In this document: piece by piece, positions 53,849-62,251 of the stretch
Layout: each line of letters starts with the position of its first letter
Position numbering within the stretch: position 1 is the stretch's first letter
DNA from: Flavobacteriales bacterium
GTDB taxonomy: Bacteria; Bacteroidota; Bacteroidia; Flavobacteriales_D; CAJJDF01
NCBI GenBank assembly: GCA_020630395.1
Contig: JAHDBM010000004.1
Span: forward strand, 20,701 to 84,700
Direction of reading: 5' to 3'
Length of the DNA stretch: 64,000 nt
Translations under genes and position numbers: made by a program
Notes under the pieces: model-generated
What the model saw: the letters and a program-made list of their open reading frames with translations, nothing else
Told to the model about the DNA's origin: nothing
Database searches by the model: none

Positions 53849-53944
53849 ATTTCGTTATTTAACTGTTAAAGTAAAAATTGTATTTAAAAATCTCGTATAT
53901 TGGTTGTATAGATTTATATTGAATATAAGCAAAAAACTAATGCT

Positions 53945-54448
53945 ATGAAAAAAAACGTGAGACTTTTAACTTTTGTTATGTTAGGTGTGTTTGCTTTGTC
54001 TTTTAGAGGAGATGGAGGTAAAACAGTTCCTAAGGTTGATCTTAAGAATTTAAAAGGTAAAACAATAAGTACAACTACATTTAGTAATGATGGTAAACCT
54101 TACATTATTAATTTTTGGGCAACTTGGTGCAGTCCATGCAAAAGAGAGCTTAACACAATACATGATGAATATGAGGATTGGGTAGAGGAAACTGGGGTGA
54201 AAATAATAGCAGTGTCTATTGATGATTCTCGTAATGCACATAAAGTAAAACCTTATGTTGACTCTAAAGGATGGGAATATGAATGCTACATTGATGAGAA
54301 TAGAGATTTTGCTAGAGCTATGAGTGTTAATAATCCACCTCATACTGTTTTGGTAGATGGTAAAGGGAAAATTGTTTATGAACATAATGGATATTCACCT
54401 GGAGATGAAGAAGAATTATATGAGAAAGTGAAAGAATTACTTAAGTAA
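53945..54448 (+). CDS. TlpA-like thioredoxin-fold protein
   Basis: A 167-residue exported protein. The thioredoxin fold has the active site W-C-S-P-C-K (Cys62, Cys65) and the cis-Pro segment N-N-P-P-H-T-V-L-V. The N-terminal helix may be a signal peptide or anchor. TlpA-type proteins reduce disulfides or carry thiols in the periplasm, for example in cytochrome c maturation. It may act on the cysteine-rich exported proteins of this region, including Omp28-like and CX4CH proteins; this is inference. It is divergent from the type A cargo gene and ends in a terminator. Confidence 0.88.
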   Translation: MKKNVRLLTFVMLGVFALSFRGDGGKTVPKVDLKNLKGKTISTTTFSNDGKPYIINFWATWCSPCKRELNTIHDEYEDWVEETGVKIIAVSIDDSRNAHKVKPYVDSKGWEYECYIDENRDFARAMSVNNPPHTVLVDGKGKIVYEHNGYSPGDEEELYEKVKELLK

Positions 54449-54475
54449 ACTAAATTATTTTAAATAAAAAATGAC

Positions 54476-54509
54476 AAAAAAGCTGAGTTTTACGCTCAGC
54501 TTTTTTTTT
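54476..54509 (+). terminator. Rho-independent terminator
   Basis: Stem AAAAAAGCTGAG/CTCAGCTTTTTT, 7-base loop, then further T residues, 27 bases after the TlpA-like stop. Confidence 0.85.
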
Positions 54510-54542
54510 ATTACTACTTTTATAGTTAAATAACTAGTTATT

Positions 54543-54740
54543 ATGAATACAGTTGTATTACTTGGTATTATGGGCCCATGGCAAATAATACTTATTGTTG
54601 TAGTAGTTTTATTACTTTTTGGAGGGAAAAAAATTCCAGAATTAATGAAAGGTTTAGGTAGTGGCATTAAAGAATTTAAAGATGCATCTAAGGGAGAAAG
54701 CGCTAATGATAAGAGCGATAGTAATCTTATAGACAAATAA
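54543..54740 (+). CDS. tatA: Twin-arginine translocase subunit TatA/TatE
   Basis: A 65-residue protein with one N-terminal membrane helix ([14 protein letters not shown]), then the hinge and amphipathic helix [18 protein letters not shown], which is diagnostic for TatA. It forms the pore-like part of the Tat system that exports folded proteins such as the twin-arginine protein at 23876-25204. tatC is not in the window. gatA starts 8 bases after its stop. Confidence 0.93.
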   Translation: MNTVVLLGIMGPWQIILIVVVVLLLFGGKKIPELMKGLGSGIKEFKDASKGESANDKSDSNLIDK

Positions 54741-54748
54741 AGAGTACC

Positions 54749-56173
54749 TTGTATACATCATTTAATCAAGTGAAAGCAGCACTTGTCGAGCAATCGGTTA
54801 CATGTGTTAGTTTAGTAGATCATTACATCCAAAAAATTAAGGACAGAGAACATTTAAATATTTTTTTAGAAGTATTTGATGATTCTGCTGTGGCAAAAGC
54901 TAAAGAGGTTGATGCTAAAATTGCAAGTGGTACAGCTGGTAAGTTAGCAGGTATGGTCATTGCTATCAAAGACAATATTTGTTATAAAGATCATAAAGTT
55001 TCTGGTTCTTCAAAGATTTTAGGAGGATTTGAATCACTTTTTTCTTCAACTGCTGTAGAAAGATTATTAGCCGAAGATGCGATCATAATTGGTAGAACCA
55101 ATTGTGATGAATTTGCAATGGGTAGTTCTAATGAGAATTCAGCATATGGTAAAGTATTAAACCCTATTCAAGAAGATAAAGTGCCTGGTGGGTCATCAGG
55201 CGGTTCAGCTGCTGCTGTAACAGCAGGTATGTGTTTAGCTTCTTTGGGTTCTGATACTGGTGGTTCTATAAGACAACCTGCATCTTTTTGTGGAAATGTA
55301 GGGTTAAAACCTACCTATGCAAGAATCTCTAGATGGGGTTTATTAGCTTATGCTTCTTCTTTCGATCAAATTGGTCCTTTTACTCATACTGTAGAAGATG
55401 CAGCATTGTTATTAGAAGTAATGGCTGGTTCAGATGGTAAAGATAATACTGCATCTAATGTGCTTGTAGATCATTACAGTAAATTATTAGAAGATTCTAA
55501 TGAAACTTTAACTATAGGTGTTCCTAAAGATTTACTTACTGGTGAAGGAATGGATGATGAGGTGTTAGCAACTTATAAAGGTTTTATTAATACGATTAAA
55601 GAGGACGGACACAAGGTTGTTGAGTTTGATTTTCCTTTTTTCGATTATATGGTGCCAACTTATTATGTGTTAACTACTGCAGAAGCATCTGCTAATTTAG
55701 CGCGTTATGATGGAGCACATTTTGGTTATAGAAGTGAACAAGCTACTGATATAGATAGTACTTATGAACTTTCTCGAAGTGAGGGTTTTGGTATGGAAGT
55801 TAAAAGAAGAATAATGCTAGGGACGTTTGTGCTTAGTGCTGGATACATGGATGCCTATTATGCTAAAGCTCAAAAGGTAAGACGCATTCTTAAAACCAGA
55901 ACTGAGGAAGTTTTTGCTAAAGCTGATTTAATATTAACACCAACTACACCAACCACAGCTTTTGGGATAGGAGAAAACATTGACGACCCAATTACCATGT
56001 ATTTACAGGATATTTTCACGGTTTATGCAAACCTTGTTGGTAGTCCAGCTATTTCAATTCCAGTAGGTAAGCATAGTAATGGTTTGCCGTTTGGAATGCA
56101 GTTGATGGCAAATGATTTCGAAGAAAGTAAGTTGTTAGCATTCTCTGCTAAGTATCAAAAAAAGCTAGTATAA
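54749..56173 (+). CDS. gatA: Amidase GatA-like (Asp/Glu-tRNA amidotransferase subunit A)
   Basis: A 474-residue amidase-signature enzyme. Visible motifs are I-A-I-K-D-N-I (Lys of the triad), G-G-S-S-G-G-S-A-A-A with the cis-Ser, and G-S-D-T-G-G-S-I-R-Q-P-A-S with the nucleophile Ser. Length and N-terminus (Y-T-S-F-N-Q-V-K-A-A-L) fit GatA, which releases ammonia from glutamine to amidate mischarged tRNA. The only reasonable start is TTG at 54749; upstream in-frame sequence is short and lacks ATG. gatB and gatC are not nearby, as is usual in this phylum. Confidence 0.93.
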   Translation: MYTSFNQVKAALVEQSVTCVSLVDHYIQKIKDREHLNIFLEVFDDSAVAKAKEVDAKIASGTAGKLAGMVIAIKDNICYKDHKVSGSSKILGGFESLFSSTAVERLLAEDAIIIGRTNCDEFAMGSSNENSAYGKVLNPIQEDKVPGGSSGGSAAAVTAGMCLASLGSDTGGSIRQPASFCGNVGLKPTYARISRWGLLAYASSFDQIGPFTHTVEDAALLLEVMAGSDGKDNTASNVLVDHYSKLLEDSNETLTIGVPKDLLTGEGMDDEVLATYKGFINTIKEDGHKVVEFDFPFFDYMVPTYYVLTTAEASANLARYDGAHFGYRSEQATDIDSTYELSRSEGFGMEVKRRIMLGTFVLSAGYMDAYYAKAQKVRRILKTRTEEVFAKADLILTPTTPTTAFGIGENIDDPITMYLQDIFTVYANLVGSPAISIPVGKHSNGLPFGMQLMANDFEESKLLAFSAKYQKKLV

Positions 56174-56176
56174 GAT

Positions 56177-56536
56177 ATGTTAGAAGAGATAAAGAGTACC
56201 ATTTTGTCCTTGTTAAACGATAAATCCAATGTTTTAAAATGTACAGAAAAAGGTGAATGGTTTGAATATAATGGAACTATTCCTGCTTTACAAGGAAAAA
56301 AGAAAGTAGATGGTCATTATTTTGCGAGTGTTATTGTAAAACCTAAAGATGTTAGGTTTTATTTTTTTCCAATATATACGCATGTTGACCAGTTTAATTT
56401 GAGCGACCAAATGAAAAAAGCATTGAAAGGTAAAAGTTGCTTTTATTTTAAGAAACTAGATGCTGATCTAGAAGCCGAGTTGTCACAGATGATAGCTAAA
56501 GGTATTTCTTTATATAAGACTGATAATCTCATTTAA
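56177..56536 (+). CDS. Small conserved protein, possibly DUF1801-like
   Basis: A 119-residue cytosolic protein beginning 3 bases after the gatA stop. It has V-R-F-Y-F-F-P-I-Y-T-H in the middle and L-K-G-K-S-C-F-Y-F-K-K-L-D-A-D-L near the C-terminus, a pattern I associate with small DUF1801-like (YdhG) proteins in Bacteroidota. Function unknown. Co-transcription with gatA is likely, but nothing ties it to tRNA amidation. Confidence 0.6.
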   Translation: MLEEIKSTILSLLNDKSNVLKCTEKGEWFEYNGTIPALQGKKKVDGHYFASVIVKPKDVRFYFFPIYTHVDQFNLSDQMKKALKGKSCFYFKKLDADLEAELSQMIAKGISLYKTDNLI

Positions 56537-56606
56537 ATTAAACATAATATAACGTATTATTGACAATAATATACATTACATAAATGTTTGATAAGTATTA
56601 GAAAGA

Positions 56607-58238
56607 ATGAAGTACATTGTATATATATCTATTATAATTTCGATACTATCGAATTTTACGTTTGCTCAAGATACTGTATCTGCTAATATTTTTTTATCGA
56701 GTGAGGCTGTAAAGAAAGAAGTGGAATCCCTTACTCCATCAATGTATAAGGCCAGATATAAGGAAGAGGATTTAATGTTTAAAATCGTAGATAATTACGG
56801 TAATAAATTTGATAAATTATATGGTGCTCGTAATATGAGACCTGTTCTTCATGGTATTGCTTATAGGGGAGGAGCAAATAATTATTTTCATAAAACGGCT
56901 AAGCGTAAAAATCAAAATCCATTACCTAATGATGGTTTGGTAAACCTTTGTCAAGAAGGTTTTGGAAGTTCGGTTTATCTATATCGTACTAATTCAGATT
57001 CTTCTTTTACAGAGGTTAAGTGTAATTGTATTGATGGAGATAAAAATAAAATGGATTATTTTCAATATGATTATTTTGATGATAAGCATGTATATGAGAT
57101 GATTAAAATGGTGTACGAAAGTGCAACTGATTCGAGTAAAGGACCTGTTTATTTACACTGTTGGAATGGTTGGCATGCATCAGGGTTTTTGGCAGCTGTA
57201 ATATTAAAGCAATTTTGTGGCTATAATGATATTGATGCTGTGGCTTATTGGGACTTAGGAACAGATGGAGCAAATAGAAGTCCTCACTATAGAACGGTTA
57301 GAAAAAGAATTAGAGATTTTGAGGCGTTTCCAGAGTTTATGTTGGAAGATGAAATGGGAAATAGTATTTGTCCGCCTATGCCAAAAATGGTTGATAAAAC
57401 TAAATCTCATATAGATATTGAGCAATTGGTCATTGTACCTGAGGCAATACCGGTAAATTATAGAATTATTTTATATGATGTTATTTTTCAACCAAATCAA
57501 ACCACAATAGCTAATGTTGATAGCTTAAGAGAAATTAAGAATTTGATGGCAGCCATGAACAAATATCCTGATTTAAAGGTTGAAGTAGGAGGGCATACAG
57601 ATCGATCGGGCAGTGAAGCAGATAATAAAGTGTTGTCAAAAAATAGAGCAAAATATATTTATGATCTTATGATTAATAATGATATTGCTTCTAATAGAAT
57701 TTCTTATAAAGGGTATGGAAGTAGTATACCAGCTTATTCTAACAGTACTAAATCTGGACGAAATGCCAACAGAAGAATAGAGATTAAAATAGTAGCAAAA
57801 AAGGATTACGGTAAAGGTAAGTTAGTTGATGAAAGTGCATTTAATGAAAAAGGGTTTAAAAAAATATCAATCATTAAATATAATAGTGTAAAAAAGGATG
57901 AACGATATATATTAGAAAATTTAACATTCCCTCCTAATATAACAACCATTACAAATGAAAATAATAAAGACCTAAAAAAGGTTTTAGGTTTACTTAACAA
58001 TAATGCTAAAGTTAAAATTGAGATTGGAGGATATACCGATATATCTGGGATAAAAGAAAAGAATGATTCTTTATCAGAAGAAAGAGCTAAAGCTGTATAC
58101 CATTATTTAGTAAAAAAAGGAATAAACCCAACAAGATTAACCTATAAGGGGTATGGTCCTTTAAAACCCATAGCTGATAATCGTTTTAGATGGGGAAGAG
58201 ATAAAAACAGAAGAATAGAGATAAAAATCCTTAATTAA
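56607..58238 (+). CDS. Exported protein: degenerate tyrosine-phosphatase-like domain plus two OmpA domains
   Basis: A 543-residue protein with a signal peptide ending T-F-A-Q. Residues about 60-250 resemble a dual-specificity phosphatase domain, with G-L-V-N-L-C-Q-E-G-F and the loop V-Y-L-H-C-W-N-G-W-H-A-S. Cys185 is present, but the position of the essential Arg of HCX5R holds Ala191. Two OmpA/MotB-like domains follow, about 285-395 and 425-543 (V-G-G-H-T-D-R-S-G and I-G-G-Y-T-D-I-S-G, each ending N-R-R-I-E-I-K), which should bind peptidoglycan. It is likely periplasmic, possibly a ligand-binding pseudo-phosphatase. Two tandem OmpA domains are unusual. Its stop overlaps the convergent lipoprotein gene by 4 bases. 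Confidence 0.8.
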   Translation: MKYIVYISIIISILSNFTFAQDTVSANIFLSSEAVKKEVESLTPSMYKARYKEEDLMFKIVDNYGNKFDKLYGARNMRPVLHGIAYRGGANNYFHKTAKRKNQNPLPNDGLVNLCQEGFGSSVYLYRTNSDSSFTEVKCNCIDGDKNKMDYFQYDYFDDKHVYEMIKMVYESATDSSKGPVYLHCWNGWHASGFLAAVILKQFCGYNDIDAVAYWDLGTDGANRSPHYRTVRKRIRDFEAFPEFMLEDEMGNSICPPMPKMVDKTKSHIDIEQLVIVPEAIPVNYRIILYDVIFQPNQTTIANVDSLREIKNLMAAMNKYPDLKVEVGGHTDRSGSEADNKVLSKNRAKYIYDLMINNDIASNRISYKGYGSSIPAYSNSTKSGRNANRRIEIKIVAKKDYGKGKLVDESAFNEKGFKKISIIKYNSVKKDERYILENLTFPPNITTITNENNKDLKKVLGLLNNNAKVKIEIGGYTDISGIKEKNDSLSEERAKAVYHYLVKKGINPTRLTYKGYGPLKPIADNRFRWGRDKNRRIEIKILN

Positions 58239-58897
58239 GAATTAGCATAAATTTTCTCTAGTTCTTGTTCCATTTTTTTATATCTAGTATCTAGTTCAGC
58301 CTTTGCTTTGTTAAAATCAAATTCTTTTTGAACAGATGGCATATTATAGCTATCAATCATTCCAAGGTTATTAGATACAAATTTATCAAGCAAATATTTA
58401 AAACGTGTTTGATGTTTTTTGTACACATTTAAAATATTTAAACCTGAATTAACTAATATGTAAGCTTCTTCTTTATCTGTTTTAAAAGTTGATTTTTTTG
58501 TAATAAATGGAGGGACTTTATCTTCAGTTGTTCTTAAAAGACGAGCTAATTTTGCCATTGCCATTGGATTATAGTATTGCAAGGCAGATGCTTTATAGTA
58601 AATATAAGCATTGTCAAAATCTCCAGCTTTTAAATATTTGTCGGCAATAATATATAATCCCTGTGAAACAGTATTCCATTCTATGTTTTTGCCTTCTAAT
58701 TTTGTGATAATTTCGCTTGTTTCAAGACTTTTAAGGTTATCATGAAGTTTTTTAAAATCAATCGCTTTATCAATAGGCAAATTAAAATCATTTATGTTGT
58801 TGGTTAATAATTCTTCAATAGAATAGTTTTCTTTTGTTTGTTTGTTGGTACAAGAAAAAATGAATAATAGTAGGGATAATAAGTATATGGTTTTCAT
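58235..58897 (-). CDS. Lipoprotein with Sel1/TPR-like helical repeats
   Basis: A 220-residue lipoprotein (lipobox I-F-S-C-T, about Cys16). The mid-section contains A-D-K-Y-L-K-A-G-D-F-D-N-A-Y-I-Y-Y-K-A-S-A and M-A-M-A-K-L-A-R-L-L, a TPR- or Sel1-like pair. The rest is helical with a Glu/Lys-rich C-terminus. Probable scaffold; no enzymatic motif. Its start touches the stop of the ABC ATPase gene (1 base shared), so it is likely co-translated with it. It converges on the OmpA/phosphatase-like gene. Confidence 0.65.
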   Translation of the reverse strand: MKTIYLLSLLLFIFSCTNKQTKENYSIEELLTNNINDFNLPIDKAIDFKKLHDNLKSLETSEIITKLEGKNIEWNTVSQGLYIIADKYLKAGDFDNAYIYYKASALQYYNPMAMAKLARLLRTTEDKVPPFITKKSTFKTDKEEAYILVNSGLNILNVYKKHQTRFKYLLDKFVSNNLGMIDSYNMPSVQKEFDFNKAKAELDTRYKKMEQELEKIYANS

Positions 58898-59511
58898 TAT
58901 TTATAGTTTAAAATATTAATAGATTCTTTACAGAAAAAAGATTCCTCATCAACAGCATTTGAAGCTACAAAAACAATTCTATCTTTTAAATGATTCGTAA
59001 TTAATTCTTGATACCATTTAATCGCATGTTTATCTAAGTTAGATGTTGGTTCATCAAGTAGCAGAATATCAGTTTTAGAGAGAATGGAGAGCCCAAGTTT
59101 GACCCTCTGTCTCATACCAGAAGAAAAATTTTTTAATGCTTTGTCTTTTGTGTTTGTTAGCTCAATAATAGCGATAAATTCCTTAAAGGATAGGTTGTTT
59201 AAAGACTTAAACTTAGTGTAAAACTCAAAGAGTTCTTTTAAGGTGTATTCTTCAAATACATCTATATATGGAGCAGCATAAGCGACATGCTTATAGATGT
59301 TTTGGTTATTTATAGGTACATTATTTAATGAGTATGAAATAGAGCCTTTAGTGGGCGTTAAAAACCCAGATATAAGCTTTAGAAATGTAGATTTACCTGA
59401 TCCATTTGGTCCAGTAACAGCTACTGATTGATTCGTGTTAAAAGTTGATGAAAAGTCTTTTAGAATCCATTCTCTTTTAAATTTTTTACCTATGTTATCA
59501 AGTATTACCAT
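58897..59511 (-). CDS. ABC transporter ATP-binding protein
   Basis: A 204-residue ATPase with Walker A G-P-N-G-S-G-K-S-T (about 34-42), the signature F-S-S-G-M-R-Q-R-V-K-L-G, Walker B I-L-L-L-D-E-P-T-S-N-L-D, and a final V-F-V-A-S-N. It is short, like CcmA (haem exporter ATPase) and other minimal ATPases. No membrane partner such as CcmB is adjacent, so the substrate is unknown. The neighbours are a lipoprotein and an exported protein, with 0-1 base gaps, suggesting one transcript from lpxA onward. Confidence 0.88.
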   Translation of the reverse strand: MVILDNIGKKFKREWILKDFSSTFNTNQSVAVTGPNGSGKSTFLKLISGFLTPTKGSISYSLNNVPINNQNIYKHVAYAAPYIDVFEEYTLKELFEFYTKFKSLNNLSFKEFIAIIELTNTKDKALKNFSSGMRQRVKLGLSILSKTDILLLDEPTSNLDKHAIKWYQELITNHLKDRIVFVASNAVDEESFFCKESINILNYK

Positions 59512-60039
59512 CTAAGCCCCTAAGTATATGAGATACATATCTCCTTTAATATAAGCTAGAAATCCAAAAATATCTCCAAAATCTAATACAATAATATCAT
59601 GACTAACATATAATGATAAGTCATCTATACTTAATTGTATCATCTTTGTTGTTGAAGGAATAAAGGAAGTTTCTTGTAGCCTTTCATCATCTATTTGAGA
59701 TGACGTTACTTTTTCCCAATGGTTTATCGGTAAACTAGAGATGTATTGTTTTTTTGTTGGCAATTCTTCATCAAACACTTCAAATATTTCTATGCTTTTA
59801 GAGGTGCCAATAGTAATGTTCTTTGAATCAAAGACAAAATTTAAACCAGTAGCTGAATCTTCTTTTATAATGTATACTGTATCTAATGTATTGTCTTCAT
59901 CAAAGTAACCAGTAAGGTGTTGATTTGAAGTACTATCTAATTCGATACATTTAGGAGTGCTGTTAAAAGCTCCTGCATATTGAATTAAACAAAAAAAACT
60001 TACGATAATTAATAGAGAATATGTTTTTAACAAGAACAT
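59512..60039 (-). CDS. Exported protein of unknown function
   Basis: A 175-residue protein with an N-terminal hydrophobic signal (L-L-I-I-V-S-F-F-C-L-I-Q-Y-A-G-A). The mature chain is acidic and beta-rich (H-L-T-G-Y-F-D-E-D-N-T-L-D-T-V-Y-I-I, D-L-S-L-Y-V-S-H-D-I-I-V-L-D-F-G-D). It is encoded between lpxA (3 bases upstream) and the ABC ATPase (0 bases), so it is part of that operon. No named family recognised; the Asp/Glu loops recall FG-GAP-like or calcium-binding folds but are not conclusive. Confidence 0.6.
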   Translation of the reverse strand: MFLLKTYSLLIIVSFFCLIQYAGAFNSTPKCIELDSTSNQHLTGYFDEDNTLDTVYIIKEDSATGLNFVFDSKNITIGTSKSIEIFEVFDEELPTKKQYISSLPINHWEKVTSSQIDDERLQETSFIPSTTKMIQLSIDDLSLYVSHDIIVLDFGDIFGFLAYIKGDMYLIYLGA

Positions 60040-60042
60040 AAA

Positions 60043-60819
60043 TTAACTAAACCCTCGCATGATTCCTTTGGTAGAAGCTTTAATAAAATCTACGATTTCA
60101 TCTTTTTCTTTTGATGGAGGAAGTTCAAGATCAACAATTTTTAATGCTTGCGTCATGTTTTTGTTTTGAACATATATCGTTCTGTATACATCTTCAATAG
60201 CTGTTATTTGTTCATCACTATATCCTCTTCTCTTTAATCCAACAGTGTTTACTCCAACAAAAGATATAGGCTCTCTTGCGGCTCTTACAAAAGGAGGTAC
60301 ATTTTTTCTTACACCAGTTGTGGCAGCTATAAATGAGTGTTTACCAATTGTAATGAATTGTTGTACACCAGCCATTCCTTCTAAAATTGCCCAGTCTTGT
60401 ATAGTAACATGTCCGGCAACATTTACAGAGTTTGCTAAAATTACATTATTACCAATTTGGCAATCATGTGCAATATGAACATAAGCCATTAATAAACAGT
60501 TGTTACCAATAGAAGTTGTCATTTTATCGACTGTACCTCTGTTTATTGTTACACATTCTCTAATTGTAGTATTATCGCCAATTTTTACTGTGGTTTTTTC
60601 TCCATCAAACTTTAGGTCTTGTGGAATAGCAGAAATAACTGCTCCAGGAAAAATTTTGCAATTTTTTCCAATTCTAGCACCATCCATTATTACAGCATTA
60701 GGACCAATCCAGGAGCCACTTCCAATTTCGACATCTGCATATATGGTAGCAAATGGTTCTATAATTGCATCATCAGCAATTTTTGCATCTGGATGTATAT
60801 TGGCTAATGGTTGATTCAT
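60043..60819 (-). CDS. lpxA: UDP-N-acetylglucosamine acyltransferase
   Basis: A 258-residue cytosolic enzyme that starts lipid A synthesis by acylating UDP-GlcNAc at O3. The left-handed beta-helix is seen as repeated hexapeptides (I-G-S-G-S-W-I-G-P-N-A-V-I, I-G-N-N-V-I-L-A-N-S-V). The catalytic His lies in M-A-Y-V-H-I-A-H-D-C-Q-I-G-N-N, and a helical C-terminus includes R-R-G-Y-S-D-E-Q-I. It follows lpxC-fabZ by 4 bases, the normal Bacteroidota order lpxD, lpxC-fabZ, lpxA. Confidence 0.96.
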   Translation of the reverse strand: MNQPLANIHPDAKIADDAIIEPFATIYADVEIGSGSWIGPNAVIMDGARIGKNCKIFPGAVISAIPQDLKFDGEKTTVKIGDNTTIRECVTINRGTVDKMTTSIGNNCLLMAYVHIAHDCQIGNNVILANSVNVAGHVTIQDWAILEGMAGVQQFITIGKHSFIAATTGVRKNVPPFVRAAREPISFVGVNTVGLKRRGYSDEQITAIEDVYRTIYVQNKNMTQALKIVDLELPPSKEKDEIVDFIKASTKGIMRGFS

Positions 60820-60823
60820 AATA

Positions 60824-62230
60824 CTAATTGTTTTTTTCTTTTATTACCTGAGCTAACATTTCGGCTTCAGAAACAATGTTTCCGTTAACATAGGCTTTAC
60901 CTACCATATTAACCAAACCTCTTCTTATAGGACTAATAAGCTTAAGTTCAAAAACGACAGTATCTCCTGGAATTACTTTTTGTTTGTATTTTACCTTATC
61001 GATTTTAAGAAAATAAGTAGAGTAATTTTCAGGATCAGGCTTGTCGTGTAGTGCAAATACCCCACCACATTGAGCCATTGCTTCTATTTGTAATACACCT
61101 GGCATTACTGGGTTTCCAGGGAAGTGTCCTTGAAAAAAGGGCTCGTTCATGGTTACATTTTTAACACCTATTATAGTATCTTCTTTAATTTCTAAGATTT
61201 TATCTATTAATAAAAATGGATATCTATGAGGAATCAAGGATGATATTTGATTAATGTCATAAACTGGTTTTTGACTTAAATCGAAGTGTTTTGTTTTGCT
61301 TTTTTTCTTTTTAGCTGCTAAATCTTTTATGATTTTTGCAAATTGAGTATTCCCATAATGCCCAGGACGAGCACTTAAAATATGGCCTTTAATTCTAACT
61401 CCAGATAGAGCTAGATCACCAACAATGTCAAGTAACTTATGTCTAGCTGGTTCATTAGTAAAATGGAGTTTAGTGTTATTTAACACTCCCATTCCATCAA
61501 TTTTAACATTAAGGTCTTCTTTGCCTAATAATTTACGTAAGTCGTCAATTTCTTTTTGAGAAACCTCTGGTCTATCAACTAGTACTATCGCATTATCAAT
61601 ATCTCCACCTTTTATAAGTCCGTTCTTAGCTAAAAACTCTAGCTCTCTCAAGAAAACAAAGGTTCTGCATTTGCTAATTTCATTTTTAAATTCATGAATA
61701 TCAATCATGGATGCATGCTGTGTTCCTAGAACAGGTGAATTATAATCGACCATAACTGTAATCCTGTATTTATCATCAGGAACAGCTAAGAATTCTATGT
61801 TTCTTCCTTCTACTTCAAATTTTATATTTTCTTCGAATTCAAAGTATTCTCTATCGGCATCTTGTTCTTCTAGTCCGGCTTTATTAATTGCATCAATAAA
61901 AGGCCAAGAACTCCCATCCATTATAGGCATTTCAGGCCCGTCTACTTGAATAATAGCATTGTCAATACCGCTTCCGTATAAGGCAGCTAATACATGTTCT
62001 GTAGTATGAACTTTTGCACCATCTTGCTCAAGTGTAGTGCCTCTTTGAGTATCTACAACTAAATCTACATCTGCATTAATAAGAGGTTTTCCTTCAAGAT
62101 CAATTCTTTGGAATTTATATCCATGCTTTGCAGGTGCAGGGGAAATGGTTAGATTAGTTTTTTTACCAGTATGCAAACCAACTCCTGAAAGTTTAACTGC
62201 ATATTTTATGGTTTTTTGTTTATCTGACAT
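60824..62230 (-). CDS. lpxC-fabZ: Bifunctional UDP-acyl-GlcNAc deacetylase / hydroxyacyl-ACP dehydratase
   Basis: A 468-residue fusion typical of Bacteroidota. The LpxC part (about 1-305) has H-T-T-E-H-V-L-A-A-L-Y-G, D-G-S-S-W-P-F, C-R-T-F-V-F-L-R-E-L-E, and H-K-L-L-D-I-V-G-D-L-A-L and H-I-L-S-A-R-P-G-H, which provide zinc ligands and catalytic residues. The FabZ part (about 320-468) has P-H-R-Y-P-F-L-L-I-D-K-I, G-H-F-P-G-N-P-V-M-P-G-V with the catalytic His, and E-A-M-A-Q. It links lipid A commitment to fatty acid elongation. Start ATG at 62230; lpxD lies 21 bases upstream. Confidence 0.97.
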   Translation of the reverse strand: MSDKQKTIKYAVKLSGVGLHTGKKTNLTISPAPAKHGYKFQRIDLEGKPLINADVDLVVDTQRGTTLEQDGAKVHTTEHVLAALYGSGIDNAIIQVDGPEMPIMDGSSWPFIDAINKAGLEEQDADREYFEFEENIKFEVEGRNIEFLAVPDDKYRITVMVDYNSPVLGTQHASMIDIHEFKNEISKCRTFVFLRELEFLAKNGLIKGGDIDNAIVLVDRPEVSQKEIDDLRKLLGKEDLNVKIDGMGVLNNTKLHFTNEPARHKLLDIVGDLALSGVRIKGHILSARPGHYGNTQFAKIIKDLAAKKKKSKTKHFDLSQKPVYDINQISSLIPHRYPFLLIDKILEIKEDTIIGVKNVTMNEPFFQGHFPGNPVMPGVLQIEAMAQCGGVFALHDKPDPENYSTYFLKIDKVKYKQKVIPGDTVVFELKLISPIRRGLVNMVGKAYVNGNIVSEAEMLAQVIKEKNN

Positions 62231-62251
62231 GAAGTAAATATTGTATTAGCT

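Noticed and set aside
54455-54736. Minus-strand frame opposite tatA
   Set aside because: It is antisense to a recognised tatA and a terminator, with no family similarity.
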